DNA of 64,000 nucleotides from Hydractinia symbiolongicarpus (GCF_029227915.1 NC_079883.1:7316001-7380000), one strand, 5' to 3'; shown: positions 25,145 to 38,917, counted from the first letter of the stretch. Program-made: numbers and translations. Notes: generated from the letters alone by a model not told the origin.

Positions 25145-25696
25145 TTATTTTTTTGCGGTCTTCTTTGCTGCCTTTTTGGGAGTCTTTTTGACCTTCTTTG
25201 CTGCAGGTTTTTTAGCAACAGGCTTCTTTGTGGGTTTCTTAGCTGCTGGTTTCTTAGCCGAGGCTTTCTTTGTGGCAGGCTTCTTTGCTGCTTTCTTTGG
25301 CGTGCTCTTCTTTGCTGGCTTCTTTTTTGGTGTACTTTTCTTTGCAGTAGGCTTCTTTGCCGTTGGCTTTTTTGCTGCGGCCTTTTTCTTAGGTTTTTCT
25401 TTTTTTACCTGACCTAGCTTGAATGATCCAGAAGCACCAGTGCCTTTAGTTTGAATCAAATCGCCTGATGTTACTCCTCGTTTAAGAGCCATTTTCAGAT
25501 GATGATCTGAGTTTTCAGCAACTTTGTAATTTGCATGAATATATTTTGTAATAGCTTGGCGAGATGAACCACCGCGTTCCTTTAGGGTAGCGATAGCAGC
25601 CTTGATCATGTCCACATATTTAGGGTGATCAGCTGTCTTCTTTGCAGCAGGTTTCTTCTTGGGTGCGATTTTCTTTGGAGAAGCTGCTTCACTCAT
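25145..25696 (-). CDS. H1: Linker histone H1 (unit L5)
   Basis: Protein identical to L1; last intact H1 before the gap. Stem-loop 25097..25112. The first array-wide length change, a lost T near 25923, lies in its upstream spacer. Confidence 0.98.
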   Translation of the reverse strand: MSEAASPKKIAPKKKPAAKKTADHPKYVDMIKAAIATLKERGGSSRQAITKYIHANYKVAENSDHHLKMALKRGVTSGDLIQTKGTGASGSFKLGQVKKEKPKKKAAAKKPTAKKPTAKKSTPKKKPAKKSTPKKAAKKPATKKASAKKPAAKKPTKKPVAKKPAAKKVKKTPKKAAKKTAKK

Positions 25697-26274
25697 TTTT
25701 AATGTTTTCTTACAACAATCCAACGATAAACGATGCTTGTTATCACAGTAGAAGTATACTAAACATTACCGTGTAAATGAGATATAATTTAAGACGGTGC
25801 GAAGTATGCGGACGTAAAAGTACCACTCCCGGGAATTGATTTGGCGCGAAAACAGAAATGTGTGTTTCTGTACATCGTATAATGTCCGTTTTGGGTGCCG
25901 CGACTATGCGAAAGCATGTTAATTTTATTTGTAGTACGACGCAATAGTCTGCAAGAGAAGCTGCTGGAGTTTGAGGTCTTCAGCATTACATCTAGTCTGT
26001 TAATTTGGGCTTCTTCCGCGCTCGTGTTAGGATTTTCATAAAGCGTTCTTTGGTTTGCGTTGCGTATGTCGGCCTACATCATCGACACGGCCTGTTTCCG
26101 GCTATTAGGAGCAATTCATATATTGGGCACTGCGTTTCGACTTTTTTATTAGACCACAGTAAAAAAATTCACTCACAGAAGTCCCTTTCTTTCATGGCTA
26201 CAAACACGAAGAATTCTGTCGTAAGTAAAACGAATGCGCAAGCCAAAATGACGATGGGGCGAAGTCATAAGCAT

Positions 26275-26347
26275 GGCCCTGTGGCCCAATGGATAAGGCA
26301 TCTGACTACGAATCAGGGGATTCCAGGTTCGACTCCTGGCAGGGTCG
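26275..26347 (+). tRNA. tRNA-Arg(ACG): tRNA-Arg(ACG) (unit L5)
   Basis: Identical to L1, acceptor stem intact; anticodon 26308..26310. Confidence 0.97.
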
Positions 26348-26669
26348 CACTGTCGCATTTCGGCTGCATGGTCTACTGTGTAACGCGCGCGCACGTTCTG
26401 GCGTAATGCGTTGATAAACGGAATGTACGCAGACATATTGGAAAGTAATATCACGCACTTAGTATCGTCGCCTTTGTTAGCATTCATGTAAGTTACCATC
26501 CACTCGCTACAGTCGCTCTCCATCCTACGGCTAAATCAACAGCCGTGATTTTTACTATGTCGCCGTCCATCCGTACGCGGTGACAGTTGTAAGCTTTACA
26601 GTAACGTGACATGCTCCACAAGCAGTTACGGTGTGTGGACGATGCCTATCATGGCAACGCTTGTTCTTT

Positions 26670-26854
26670 ATCGCTTCTCGGCCTAATGGCTAAGATCAAG
26701 TGTAGTATCTGTTCTTATCAGTTTAATATCTGGTAGGCCATTCTCTGAATGGTCAGTATATTAATCTGATTTTTGGCCTTGGGTCATGGAGGTGGATTCA
26801 TTCACGCCGTGACCACGGGTTGCCTTGGTGTTGCACTATTACCGATGGCGGCCC
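26670..26854 (+). ncRNA. U2: U2 snRNA (unit L5)
   Basis: Same sequence as L1; putative PSE 26616..26629. Confidence 0.96.
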
Positions 26855-27046
26855 ACATAAGCAATAAAAGAATAATAGCAGTCCTCTTTCCGACGGCACT
26901 CTGCATAGTCTACGGCGGGAACAAAACGCGTACACTGGGGGAGAATACAGCCTATGCCCCGCGACACGGCAGTTTATAACACACTCAAGCCACAAGCATT
27001 AACAAACTTTGAAGGGTACCCTCATGCTACGGTGCAGTTCCAACTC

Positions 27047-27211
27047 ATACTTACCTGACGGGGAAGTAAAGACTGATCAATGAGGGTTTTCTTCCAGAGT
27101 GAGGCTCTTGCATTGCACTACGCTTGGGCTGACCTCTGCGATTACTGCAAACGTCAGTAACTCGACCGTACAATTTCTGGTAGTGGGGGCCTGCGTCCGC
27201 GCTCGCCCCCT
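27047..27211 (+). ncRNA. U1: U1 snRNA (unit L5)
   Basis: Same sequence as L1; putative PSE 26990..27003. Confidence 0.97.
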
Positions 27212-27540
27212 CCTTAAGTCAAAATGAATGAGCTTAGAAAAGTTGCGCGGCCAAATGTCGGTGGTGACTTAAACGCTAAGGTAAAACCTCGCTTGGCTGT
27301 TACGAAACGTGATTGCGATATAAGTCCTCGGAAGGCGGCGGAATTTTATTTTATTTGCCATTCCGTCAGGGTTATTGGATGATCGGCAATAGATCGAGTT
27401 TGTATGCATTTGAAAGCTCTTTTTTCTCGTACTATCACCTGAAAATGTCGTAGGAAAATGTCATAGGAAACACTTTCAACAACCGCCACGTTCCTTAATT
27501 GTTATAACAAGAAATATATCACAGCAAATGAAAATGAAAA

Positions 27541-27658
27541 GCCTACGACACCGGGAGTTCCCAGGCGGTCCCCCATCCAAGTACTATCCCGGCCCGACGA
27601 TGCTTAACTTCCGTGATCAGACGAGAACGGGTGTGTTCATCGTGGTATGGCCGTAGAC
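27541..27658 (-). rRNA. 5S rRNA: 5S rRNA (unit L5)
   Basis: Same sequence as L1. Confidence 0.98.
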
Positions 27659-27855
27659 ATTAGTAGGTGCAAATACGTGCAATTTATTTTGACGTTGTGA
27701 TCAAATTTTTTTATTTAATTTCTTTGAGTTACTTAGGACAAGGCGTATGCATGGATTATCTATTAGACTTTAAGGTTATAGTTTTGTGAAAAAAACAATG
27801 TTTTTTTAAAGATGTGTGGCTATAAAAATAGCCGTTGTTTTCTGAGTGTAGCGGT

Positions 27856-28236
27856 TTACTTCTTCTGTCCTTTGTCGTTCTTCTTTGGGAGTAAGACAGC
27901 TTGAATGTTTGGCAAAACACCACCAGCTGCAATGGTTACACCGCTCAAAAGTTTGTTTAATTCTTCATCATTACGAACAGCCAATTGTAAATGTCTTGGA
28001 ATAATCCTAGCTTTTTTGTTGTCTCTTGCTGCGTTACCAGCCAACTCCAATATCTCAGCAGATAAATATTCCAAGACGGCTGCTAAGTAAACTGGTGCTC
28101 CAGATCCAATTCGGTTAGCATAGTGCCCTCTACGAAGGAATCTATGCACTCTACCGACTGGAAATTGAAGTCCAGCTCTTGAGGATCTTGTCTTGGCTTT
28201 AGCCTTAGCTTTTCCACCTTTTCCACGTCCAGACAT
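27856..28236 (-). CDS. H2A: Histone H2A (unit L5)
   Basis: Protein identical to L1. Stem-loop 27818..27833. The shared promoter with H2B has a T9 instead of T10 run near 28386. Confidence 0.99.
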   Translation of the reverse strand: MSGRGKGGKAKAKAKTRSSRAGLQFPVGRVHRFLRRGHYANRIGSGAPVYLAAVLEYLSAEILELAGNAARDNKKARIIPRHLQLAVRNDEELNKLLSGVTIAAGGVLPNIQAVLLPKKNDKGQKK

Positions 28237-28519
28237 AACTGCGATTTGATTTGTAAGTTAATACAAAAACGTACGAATATTTAACGTAAGTGTTAACGAA
28301 ATAAACTTTACTCGTTTTTTCATCATAAAAATAGGATCGAAATCATGTTTTTTTAACCAATCATAATTAAGTATTAAACAAAAGATTTTTTTTTAACCAA
28401 TTAAATTGCGTATCGGCGTTTTCGGATCGAATTCGATCCGATTTTTTTACTTATAAACAAAAAGTTTTGACTTGCAGTTTAATGCTTATTTACAAGTTAA
28501 GTAGCAAAAATTTTTAACC

Positions 28520-28924
28520 ATGTCTGACGCAGCAGCTAAAGGAGGAAAACAGGCACCTAAAGTAGCCAAGAAAGGTGAAAAAAGAGCCGGCAAAAAAGGA
28601 GGAAAGATTGGTGGAACTGGTGAAAAGAAACGCAAGAGAAAGAGAAAGGAAAGTTATGCTATTTACATCTACAATGTTTTGAAACAAGTTCACCCAGATG
28701 TCGGAGTTTCAAGCAAAGCTATGAGCATCATGAACTCATTTGTCAACGACATCTTTGAGCGCATTGCTTCCGAAGCTTCGCGTTTGGCTCTTCAAAACAA
28801 AAAGTCGACCATCTCTTCTCGTGAAATTCAAACCGCAGTACGTCTTCTCTTGCCTGGAGAACTTGCAAAACACGCAGTCAGTGAAGGAACAAAAGCCGTC
28901 ACAAAATACACAAGCAGCAAGTAA
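28520..28924 (+). CDS. H2B: Histone H2B (unit L5)
   Basis: Protein identical to L1. Stem-loop 28948..28963; the A7 tract after it is A8 here (28974..28981). Confidence 0.99.
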   Translation: MSDAAAKGGKQAPKVAKKGEKRAGKKGGKIGGTGEKKRKRKRKESYAIYIYNVLKQVHPDVGVSSKAMSIMNSFVNDIFERIASEASRLALQNKKSTISSREIQTAVRLLLPGELAKHAVSEGTKAVTKYTSSK

Positions 28925-29385
28925 ACCAACGTCTACCAAACACAAACGGTCTTTTTTAAGACCACACATCTTTAAAAAAAACATTTACTTGGCGTCACTA
29001 CAAGTTAACCGAAGTTAATAAAACTTCTAAATAATGTGCTTAAGAACACTAGCCTACATTTAAAATACTTCCCCATGTGTGTGTGGATTAGCTTCACTTT
29101 TCATACGTATTATTAGCTGTACTTGCAGAAAAGACAAGTACATTGATCCATGTTATTGCTTACATTTAACTTAACCCAGCTTTTCACGGAAACACTCCCA
29201 GGCAAATTAACCCTACAAAGTATTTCTAAATTTTTTTTGTGTCATATATGACATAGTATCGTATAGCAATAAATGTAACTGTGACAAGACTTTACACATT
29301 GTGTAATTTGGAAGCGTGCACAAAGTAATGTTTTAAAAGATTTGTGGCTATAAAAATAGCCGTTTTTGTTGAGCAATGACAACGC

Positions 29386-29742
<357 letters not shown>

Positions 29743-30219
29743 TTAACAGAATTCAGACAGCTTTAAAAAGAGGCCATAAAATTACCTACTGCTCGTGGAA
29801 ACACCCTAATTAACCAATAGAGTTGCGTCATTACAAAATGTTCCGAACATTTTGTACATTTTTTTAAGTAAAACTGTAGTTTTTTTAAAAATTCGTGGTC
29901 TTAATGTTTCAGTAAGGCAATAAATTTGGCATCGTTGGAATTCGCCAAACCTTCTGCTACTTACTAAAAAAAAAAAAGTCAAAAGCTTTTGTGTATCAGA
30001 AGATACAGCCGTTTTCCCGTAGCCAAAAAACACAGATTTTATAAAAATGTTAAAGTAATGAGCGTAATGTCATTATGCAGCCAATCAGAAATTACTTTCT
30101 TAGCACCAATCAAATGGTTTGTTTTGAACCTTAGCTGTCAATCAATATGAGAAATAAAACTTTGGCGCGATAGTGCATTTTAGACCGTCTTGTGTATCCG
30201 TACTACATCGACTTCTTAA

Positions 30220-30633
<414 letters not shown>

Positions 30634-30994
30634 GCATCTTACCAAACAAAAAACGGCTATTTTTATAGCCACACATCCATAAAAAATATTACGGCTAGCT
30701 TTTTATATCAAACTTTGTCCTGCTTTCTGTTTAAATTTTATGCTACATAAAAATTTTATGCTACATAAAGTTTGACAATGTTAAAAATATGAAGGGCAAG
30801 AAAAGTAAAAGCAAGAAAATAAGAAATTTAAAAACGAAAATACTTAAACTTAGGGAATCTAATCTTAAATTTACTCTTTTTTAACTGTTTAAGTGACTTA
30901 AACAAGTTTAACTTTGTACCAAGATAATGTTTTTTTGTAAATGTGTGGCTATAAAAATAGCCGTTTGTTAATGTAATAGCCAGATACACACAAA

Positions 30995-31442
30995 TTATTT
31001 TTTTGCGGTCTTCTTTGCTGCCTTTTTGGGAGTCTTTTTGACCTTCTTTGCTGCAGGTTTTTTAGCAACAGGCTTCTTTGTGGGTTTCTTAGCTGCTGGT
31101 TTCTTAGCCGAGGCTTTCTTTGTGGCAGGCTTCTTTGCTGCTTTCTTTGGCGTGCTCTTCTTTGCTGGCTTCTTTTTGGTGTACTTTTCTTTGCAGTAGG
31201 CTTCTTTGCCGTTGGCTTTTTTGCTGCGGCCTTTTTCTTAGGTTTTTCTTTTTTTACCTGACCTAGCTTGAATGATCCAGAAGCACCAGTGCCTTTAGTT
31301 TGAATCAAATCGCCTGATGTTACTCCTCGTTTAAGAGCCATTTTCAGATGATGATCTGAGTTTTCAGCAACTTTGTAATTTGCATGAATATATTTTGTAA
31401 TAGCTTGGCGAGATGAACCACCGCGTTCTTTAGGGTAGCGAT
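30995..31442 (-). CDS. H1: Linker histone H1, cut by the gap and frameshifted (unit L6)
   Basis: Stop-side part of H1; the start lies in the N run. Two single-base losses relative to all other copies break the frame: a T from a T6 run (31173..31177 now T5) in the Lys-rich tail, and a C from a CC near 31428 in the globular domain. Both are short-homopolymer losses within 300 bases of the contig end. I read this as consensus error rather than a real pseudogene. Stem-loop 30947..30962 is intact. Confidence 0.9.
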
Positions 31443-31942
31443 NNNNNNNNNNNNNNNNNNNNNNNNNNNNNNNNNNNNNNNNNNNNNNNNNNNNNNNNNN
31501 NNNNNNNNNNNNNNNNNNNNNNNNNNNNNNNNNNNNNNNNNNNNNNNNNNNNNNNNNNNNNNNNNNNNNNNNNNNNNNNNNNNNNNNNNNNNNNNNNNNN
31601 NNNNNNNNNNNNNNNNNNNNNNNNNNNNNNNNNNNNNNNNNNNNNNNNNNNNNNNNNNNNNNNNNNNNNNNNNNNNNNNNNNNNNNNNNNNNNNNNNNNN
31701 NNNNNNNNNNNNNNNNNNNNNNNNNNNNNNNNNNNNNNNNNNNNNNNNNNNNNNNNNNNNNNNNNNNNNNNNNNNNNNNNNNNNNNNNNNNNNNNNNNNN
31801 NNNNNNNNNNNNNNNNNNNNNNNNNNNNNNNNNNNNNNNNNNNNNNNNNNNNNNNNNNNNNNNNNNNNNNNNNNNNNNNNNNNNNNNNNNNNNNNNNNNN
31901 NNNNNNNNNNNNNNNNNNNNNNNNNNNNNNNNNNNNNNNNNN
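31443..31942. other. Assembly gap, 500 N
   Basis: Exactly 500 consecutive N. The left side stops inside H1 of unit L6; the right side starts in the 5S-U1 spacer of an inverted unit. A round 500 suggests a scaffolding placeholder, so the true distance is unknown and the junction orientation is not proved by this sequence. Confidence 0.99.
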
Positions 31943-32104
31943 AACCCTGACGGAATGGCAAATAAAATAAAATTCCGCCGCCTTCCGAGGACTTATATCG
32001 CAATCACGTTTCGTAACAGCCAAGCGAGGTTTTACCTTAGCGTTTAAGTCACCACCGACATTTGGCCGCGCAACTTTTCTAAGCTCATTCATTTTGACTT
32101 AAGG

Positions 32105-32269
32105 AGGGGGCGAGCGCGGACGCAGGCCCCCACTACCAGAAATTGTACGGTCGAGTTACTGACGTTTGCAGTAATCGCAGAGGTCAGCCCAAGCGTAGTG
32201 CAATGCAAGAGCCTCACTCTGGAAGAAAACCCTCATTGATCAGTCTTTACTTCCCCGTCAGGTAAGTAT
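32105..32269 (-). ncRNA. U1: U1 snRNA (unit R1)
   Basis: Reverse-strand copy with the same RNA sequence as L1; 5' end at 32269. First gene after the gap. The spacing to U2 (377 bases between 5' ends) is unchanged from the left array. Confidence 0.97.
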
Positions 32270-32461
32270 GAGTTGGAACTGCACCGTAGCATGAGGGTAC
32301 CCTTCAAAGTTTGTTAATGCTTGTGGCTTGAGTGTGTTATAAACTGCCGTGTCGCGGGGCATAGGCTGTATTCTCCCCCAGTGTACGCGTTTTGTTCCCG
32401 CCGTAGACTATGCAGAGTGCCGTCGGAAAGAGGACTGCTATTATTCTTTTATTGCTTATGT

Positions 32462-32646
32462 GGGCCGCCATCGGTAATAGTGCAACACCAAGGCAACCCG
32501 TGGTCACGGCGTGAATGAATCCACCTCCATGACCCAAGGCCAAAAATCAGATTAATATACTGACCATTCAGAGAATGGCCTACCAGATATTAAACTGATA
32601 AGAACAGATACTACACTTGATCTTAGCCATTAGGCCGAGAAGCGAT
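32462..32646 (-). ncRNA. U2: U2 snRNA (unit R1)
   Basis: Same RNA as L1; 5' end at 32646. Confidence 0.96.
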
Positions 32647-32968
32647 AAAGAACAAGCGTTGCCATGATAGGCATCGTCCACACACCGTAACTGCTTGTGG
32701 AGCATGTCACGTTACTGTAAAGCTTACAACTGTCACCGCGTACGGATGGACGGCGACATAGTAAAAATCACGGCTGTTGATTTAGCCGTAGGATGGAGAG
32801 CGACTGTAGCGAGTGGATGGTAACTTACATGAATGCTAACAAAGGCGACGATACTAAGTGCGTGATATTACTTTCCAATATGACTGCGTACATTCCGTTT
32901 ATCAACGCATTACGCCAGAACGTGCGCGCGCGTTACACAGTAGACCATGCAGCCGAAATGCGACAGTG

Positions 32969-33041
32969 CGACCCTGCCAGGAGTCGAACCTGGAATCCCC
33001 TGATTCGTAGTCAGATGCCTTATCCATTGGGCCACAGGGCG
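32969..33041 (-). tRNA. tRNA-Arg(ACG): tRNA-Arg(ACG), acceptor pair 1-72 broken (unit R1)
   Basis: Identical to the L copies except nucleotide 1 is C instead of G (plus-strand G at 33041). C1 faces C72, so the top acceptor pair is lost; pair 2 is already a G-T wobble, so the stem end is weak. The A and B boxes and anticodon are intact, so it may be transcribed. RNase P cleavage and charging could be impaired. The same change is in R2-R5 but not R6. Confidence 0.9.
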
Positions 33042-33620
33042 ATGCTTATGACTTCGCCCCATCGTTATTTTGGCTTGCGCATTCGTTTTACTTACGACAG
33101 AATTCTTCGTGTTTGTAGCCATGAAAGAAAGGGACTTCTGTGAGTGAATTTTTTTACTGTGGTCTAATAAAAAAGTCGAAACGCAGTGCCCAATATATGA
33201 ATTGCTCCTAATAGCCGGAAACAGGCCGTGTCGATGATGTAGGCCGACATACGCAACGCAAACCAAAGAACGCTTTATGAAAATCCTAACACGGGCGCGG
33301 AAGAAGCCCAAATTAACAGAGTAGATGTAATGCTGAAGACCTCAAACTCCAGCAGCTTCTCTTTCAGACTATTGCGTCGTGCTACAAATAAAAATTAACA
33401 TGCTTTCGCATAGTCGCGGCTCCCAAAACGGACATTATACGATGTACAGAAACACACATTTCTGTTTTCGCGCCAAATCAATTCCCGGGAGTGGTACTTT
33501 TACGTCCGCATACTTCGCACCGTCTTAAATTATATCTCATTTACACGGTAATGTTTAGTATACTTCTACTGTGATAACAAGCATCGTTTATCGTTGGATT
33601 GTTGTAAGAAAACATTAAAA

Positions 33621-34172
33621 ATGAGTGAAGCAGCTTCTCCAAAGAAAATCGCACCCAAGAAGAAACCTGCTGCAAAGAAGACAGCTGATCACCCTAAATA
33701 TGTGGACATGATCAAGGCTGCTATCGCTACCCTAAAGGAACGCGGTGGTTCATCTCGCCAAGCTATTACAAAATATATTCATGCAAATTACAAAGTTGCT
33801 GAAAACTCAGATCATCATCTGAAAATGGCTCTTAAACGAGGAGTAACATCAGGCGATTTGATTCAAACTAAAGGCACTGGTGCTTCTGGATCATTCAAGC
33901 TAGGTCAGGTAAAAAAAGAAAAACCTAAGAAAAAGGCCGCAGCAAAAAAGCCAACGGCAAAGAAGCCTACTGCAAAGAAAAGTACACCAAAAAAGAAGCC
34001 AGCAAAGAAGAGCACGCCAAAGAAAGCAGCAAAGAAGCCTGCCACAAAGAAAGCCTCGGCTAAGAAACCAGCAGCTAAGAAACCCACAAAGAAGCCTGTT
34101 GCTAAAAAACCTGCAGCAAAGAAGGTCAAAAAGACTCCCAAAAAGGCAGCAAAGAAGACCGCAAAAAAATAA
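33621..34172 (+). CDS. H1: Linker histone H1 (unit R1)
   Basis: Protein identical to L1. Upstream in-frame codons reach only a TTG (33594), so 33621 is the start. Stem-loop 34205..34220. Confidence 0.98.
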   Translation: MSEAASPKKIAPKKKPAAKKTADHPKYVDMIKAAIATLKERGGSSRQAITKYIHANYKVAENSDHHLKMALKRGVTSGDLIQTKGTGASGSFKLGQVKKEKPKKKAAAKKPTAKKPTAKKSTPKKKPAKKSTPKKAAKKPATKKASAKKPAAKKPTKKPVAKKPAAKKVKKTPKKAAKKTAKK

Positions 34173-34533
34173 TTTGTGTGTATCTGGCTATTACATTAAC
34201 AAACGGCTATTTTTATAGCCACACATTTACAAAAAAACATTATCTTGGTACAAAGTTAAACTTGTTTAAGTCACTTAAACAGTTAAAAAAGAGTAATTTT
34301 AAGATTAGATTCCCTAAGTTTAAGTATTTTCGTTTTTAAATTTCTTATTTTCTTGCTTTTACTTTTCTTGCCCTTCATATTTTTAACATTGTCAAACTTT
34401 ATGTAGCATAAAATTTTTATGTAGCATAAAATTTAAACAGAAAGCAGAACAAAGTTTGATATAAAAAGCTAGCCGTAATATTTTTTATGGATGTGTGGCT
34501 ATAAAAATAGCCGTTTTTTGTTTGGTAAGATGC

Positions 34534-34947
<414 letters not shown>

Positions 34948-35425
34948 TTAAGAAGTCGATGTAGTACGGATACACAAGACGGTCTAAAATGCACTATCGC
35001 GCCAAAGTTTTATTTCTCATATTGATTGACAGCTAAGGTTCAAAACAAACCATTTGATTGGTGCTAAGAAAGTAATTTCTGATTGGCTGCATAATGACAT
35101 TACGCTCATTACTTTAACATTTTTATAAAATCTGTGTTTTTTGGCTACGGGAAAACGGCTGTATCTTCTGATACACAAAAGCTTTTGACTTTTTTTTTTT
35201 TTAGTAAGTAGCAGAAGGTTTGGCGAATTCCAACGATGCCAAATTTATTGCCTTACTGAAACATTAAGACCACGAATTTTTAAAAAAACTACAGTTTTAC
35301 TTAAAAAAATGTACAAAATGTTCGGAACATTTTGTAATGACGCAACTCTATTGGTTAATTAGGGTGTTTCCACGAGCAGTAGGTAATTTTATGGCCTCTT
35401 TTTAAAGCTGTCTGAATTCTGTTAA

Positions 35426-35782
<357 letters not shown>

Positions 35783-36244
35783 GCGTTGTCATTGCTCAAC
35801 AAAAACGGCTATTTTTATAGCCACAAATCTTTTAAAACATTACTTTGTGCACGCTTCCAAATTACACAATGTGTAAAGTCTTGTCACAGTTACATTTATT
35901 GCTATACGATACTATGTCATATATGACACAAAAAAAATTTAGAAATACTTTGTAGGGTTAATTTGCCTGGGAGTGTTTCCGTGAAAAGCTGGGTTAAGTT
36001 AAATGTAAGCAATAACATGGATCAATGTACTTGTCTTTTCTGCAAGTACAGCTAATAATACGTATGAAAAGTGAAGCTAATCCACACACACACATGGGGA
36101 AGTATTTTAAATGTAGGCTAGTGTTCTTAAGCACATTATTTAGAAGTTTTATTAACTTCGGTTAACTTGTAGTGACGCCAAGTAAATGTTTTTTTAAAGA
36201 TGTGTGGTCTTAAAAAAGACCGTTTGTGTTTGGTAGACGTTGGT

Positions 36245-36649
36245 TTACTTGCTGCTTGTGTATTTTGTGACGGCTTTTGTTCCTTCACTGACTGCGTGTT
36301 TTGCAAGTTCTCCAGGCAAGAGAAGACGTACTGCGGTTTGAATTTCACGAGAAGAGATGGTCGACTTTTTGTTTTGAAGAGCCAAACGCGAAGCTTCGGA
36401 AGCAATGCGCTCAAAGATGTCGTTGACAAATGAGTTCATGATGCTCATAGCTTTGCTTGAAACTCCGACATCTGGGTGAACTTGTTTCAAAACATTGTAG
36501 ATGTAAATAGCATAACTTTCCTTTCTCTTTCTCTTGCGTTTCTTTTCACCAGTTCCACCAATCTTTCCTCCTTTTTTGCCGGCTCTTTTTTCACCTTTCT
36601 TGGCTACTTTAGGTGCCTGTTTTCCTCCTTTAGCTGCTGCGTCAGACAT
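36245..36649 (-). CDS. H2B: Histone H2B (unit R1)
   Basis: Protein identical to L1. Stem-loop 36206..36221. The palindrome upstream of its TATA box is conserved. Confidence 0.99.
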   Translation of the reverse strand: MSDAAAKGGKQAPKVAKKGEKRAGKKGGKIGGTGEKKRKRKRKESYAIYIYNVLKQVHPDVGVSSKAMSIMNSFVNDIFERIASEASRLALQNKKSTISSREIQTAVRLLLPGELAKHAVSEGTKAVTKYTSSK

Positions 36650-36933
36650 GGTTAAAAATTTTTGCTACTTAACTTGTAAATAAGCATTAAACTGCAAGTC
36701 AAAACTTTTTGTTTATAAGTAAAAAAATCGGATCGAATTCGATCCGAAAACGCCGATACGCAATTTAATTGGTTAAAAAAAAAATCTTTTGTTTAATACT
36801 TAATTATGATTGGTTAAAAAAACATGATTTCGATCCTATTTTTATGATGAAAAAACGAGTAAAGTTTATTTCGTTAACACTTACGTTAAATATTCGTACG
36901 TTTTTGTATTAACTTACAAATCAAATCGCAGTT

Positions 36934-37314
36934 ATGTCTGGACGTGGAAAAGGTGGAAAAGCTAAGGCTAAAGCCAAGACAAGATCCTCAAGAGCTGGAC
37001 TTCAATTTCCAGTCGGTAGAGTGCATAGATTCCTTCGTAGAGGGCACTATGCTAACCGAATTGGATCTGGAGCACCAGTTTACTTAGCAGCCGTCTTGGA
37101 ATATTTATCTGCTGAGATATTGGAGTTGGCTGGTAACGCAGCAAGAGACAACAAAAAAGCTAGGATTATTCCAAGACATTTACAATTGGCTGTTCGTAAT
37201 GATGAAGAATTAAACAAACTTTTGAGCGGTGTAACCATTGCAGCTGGTGGTGTTTTGCCAAACATTCAAGCTGTCTTACTCCCAAAGAAGAACGACAAAG
37301 GACAGAAGAAGTAA
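36934..37314 (+). CDS. H2A: Histone H2A (unit R1)
   Basis: Protein identical to L1. Stem-loop 37337..37352. Confidence 0.99.
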   Translation: MSGRGKGGKAKAKAKTRSSRAGLQFPVGRVHRFLRRGHYANRIGSGAPVYLAAVLEYLSAEILELAGNAARDNKKARIIPRHLQLAVRNDEELNKLLSGVTIAAGGVLPNIQAVLLPKKNDKGQKK

Positions 37315-37511
37315 ACCGCTACACTCAGAAAACAACGGCTATTTTTATAGCCACACATCTTTAAAAAAACATTGTTTTTTTCACAAAACTATAACCTTAA
37401 AGTCTAATAGATAATCCATGCATACGCCTTGTCCTAAGTAACTCAAAGAAATTAAATAAAAAAATTTGATCACAACGTCAAAATAAATTGCACGTATTTG
37501 CCCCTACTAAT

Positions 37512-37629
37512 GTCTACGGCCATACCACGATGAACACACCCGTTCTCGTCTGATCACGGAAGTTAAGCATCGTCGGGCCGGGATAGTACTTGGATGGGGG
37601 ACCGCCTGGGAACTCCCGGTGTCGTAGGC
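37512..37629 (+). rRNA. 5S rRNA: 5S rRNA (unit R1)
   Basis: Gene identical to L1; TTTT stop follows at once. The upstream flank differs by one base (TTTGCCCC for TTTGCACC). Confidence 0.98.
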
Positions 37630-37645
37630 TTTTCATTTTCATTTG

Positions 37646-37667
37646 TTGCCTTTTCATTTCAATGGTG
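37646..37667 (+). repeat. R-type 22-bp insertion downstream of 5S
   Basis: Present after 5S in R1-R5 (R5 copy at 61151..61172), absent from all L units. It contains a TTTTCATTT that repeats the flanking sequence, so it may have arisen by local slippage or duplication with divergence. Confidence 0.9.
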
Positions 37668-37980
37668 CTGTGATATATTTCTTGTTATAACAATTAAGGA
37701 ACGTGGCGGTTGTTGAAAGTGTTTCCTATGACATTTTCCTACGACATTTTCAGGTGATAGTACGAGAAAAAAGAGCTTTCAAATGCATACAAACTCGATC
37801 TATTGCCGATCATCCAATAACCCTGACGGAATGGCAAATAAAATAAAATTCCGCCGCCTTCCGAGGACTTATATCGCAATCACGTTTCGTAACAGCCAAG
37901 CGAGGTTTTACCTTAGCGTTTAAGTCACCACCGACATTTGGCCGCGCAACTTTTCTAAGCTCATTCATTTTGACTTAAGG

Positions 37981-38145
37981 AGGGGGCGAGCGCGGACGCA
38001 GGCCCCCACTACCAGAAATTGTACGGTCGAGTTACTGACGTTTGCAGTAATCGCAGAGGTCAGCCCAAGCGTAGTGCAATGCAAGAGCCTCACTCTGGAA
38101 GAAAACCCTCATTGATCAGTCTTTACTTCCCCGTCAGGTAAGTAT
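37981..38145 (-). ncRNA. U1: U1 snRNA (unit R2)
   Basis: Same RNA as L1; 5' end at 38145. Confidence 0.97.
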
Positions 38146-38337
38146 GAGTTGGAACTGCACCGTAGCATGAGGGTACCCTTCAAAGTTTGTTAATGCTTGT
38201 GGCTTGAGTGTGTTATAAACTGCCGTGTCGCGGGGCATAGGCTGTATTCTCCCCCAGTGTACGCGTTTTGTTCCCGCCGTAGACTATGCAGAGTGCCGTC
38301 GGAAAGAGGACTGCTATTATTCTTTTATTGCTTATGT

Positions 38338-38522
38338 GGGCCGCCATCGGTAATAGTGCAACACCAAGGCAACCCGTGGTCACGGCGTGAATGAATCCAC
38401 CTCCATGACCCAAGGCCAAAAATCAGATTAATATACTGACCATTCAGAGAATGGCCTACCAGATATTAAACTGATAAGAACAGATACTACACTTGATCTT
38501 AGCCATTAGGCCGAGAAGCGAT
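38338..38522 (-). ncRNA. U2: U2 snRNA (unit R2)
   Basis: Same RNA as L1; 5' end at 38522. Confidence 0.96.
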
Positions 38523-38844
38523 AAAGAACAAGCGTTGCCATGATAGGCATCGTCCACACACCGTAACTGCTTGTGGAGCATGTCACGTTACTGTAAAGCT
38601 TACAACTGTCACCGCGTACGGATGGACGGCGACATAGTAAAAATCACGGCTGTTGATTTAGCCGTAGGATGGAGAGCGACTGTAGCGAGTGGATGGTAAC
38701 TTACATGAATGCTAACAAAGGCGACGATACTAAGTGCGTGATATTACTTTCCAATATGACTGCGTACATTCCGTTTATCAACGCATTACGCCAGAACGTG
38801 CGCGCGCGTTACACAGTAGACCATGCAGCCGAAATGCGACAGTG

Positions 38845-38917
38845 CGACCCTGCCAGGAGTCGAACCTGGAATCCCCTGATTCGTAGTCAGATGCCTTATC
38901 CATTGGGCCACAGGGCG
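38845..38917 (-). tRNA. tRNA-Arg(ACG): tRNA-Arg(ACG), acceptor pair 1-72 broken (unit R2)
   Basis: R-type copy with C1 facing C72 (G at 38917 on the plus strand). Confidence 0.9.

Noticed and set aside
30995-31442. Calling the L6 H1 a true pseudogene
   Set aside because: Both frameshifts are 1-base homopolymer losses at a contig end with other such indels nearby.
31344-32092. Long frames crossing the N run
   Set aside because: Artefact of translating N; the flanks belong to different units in opposite orientation.
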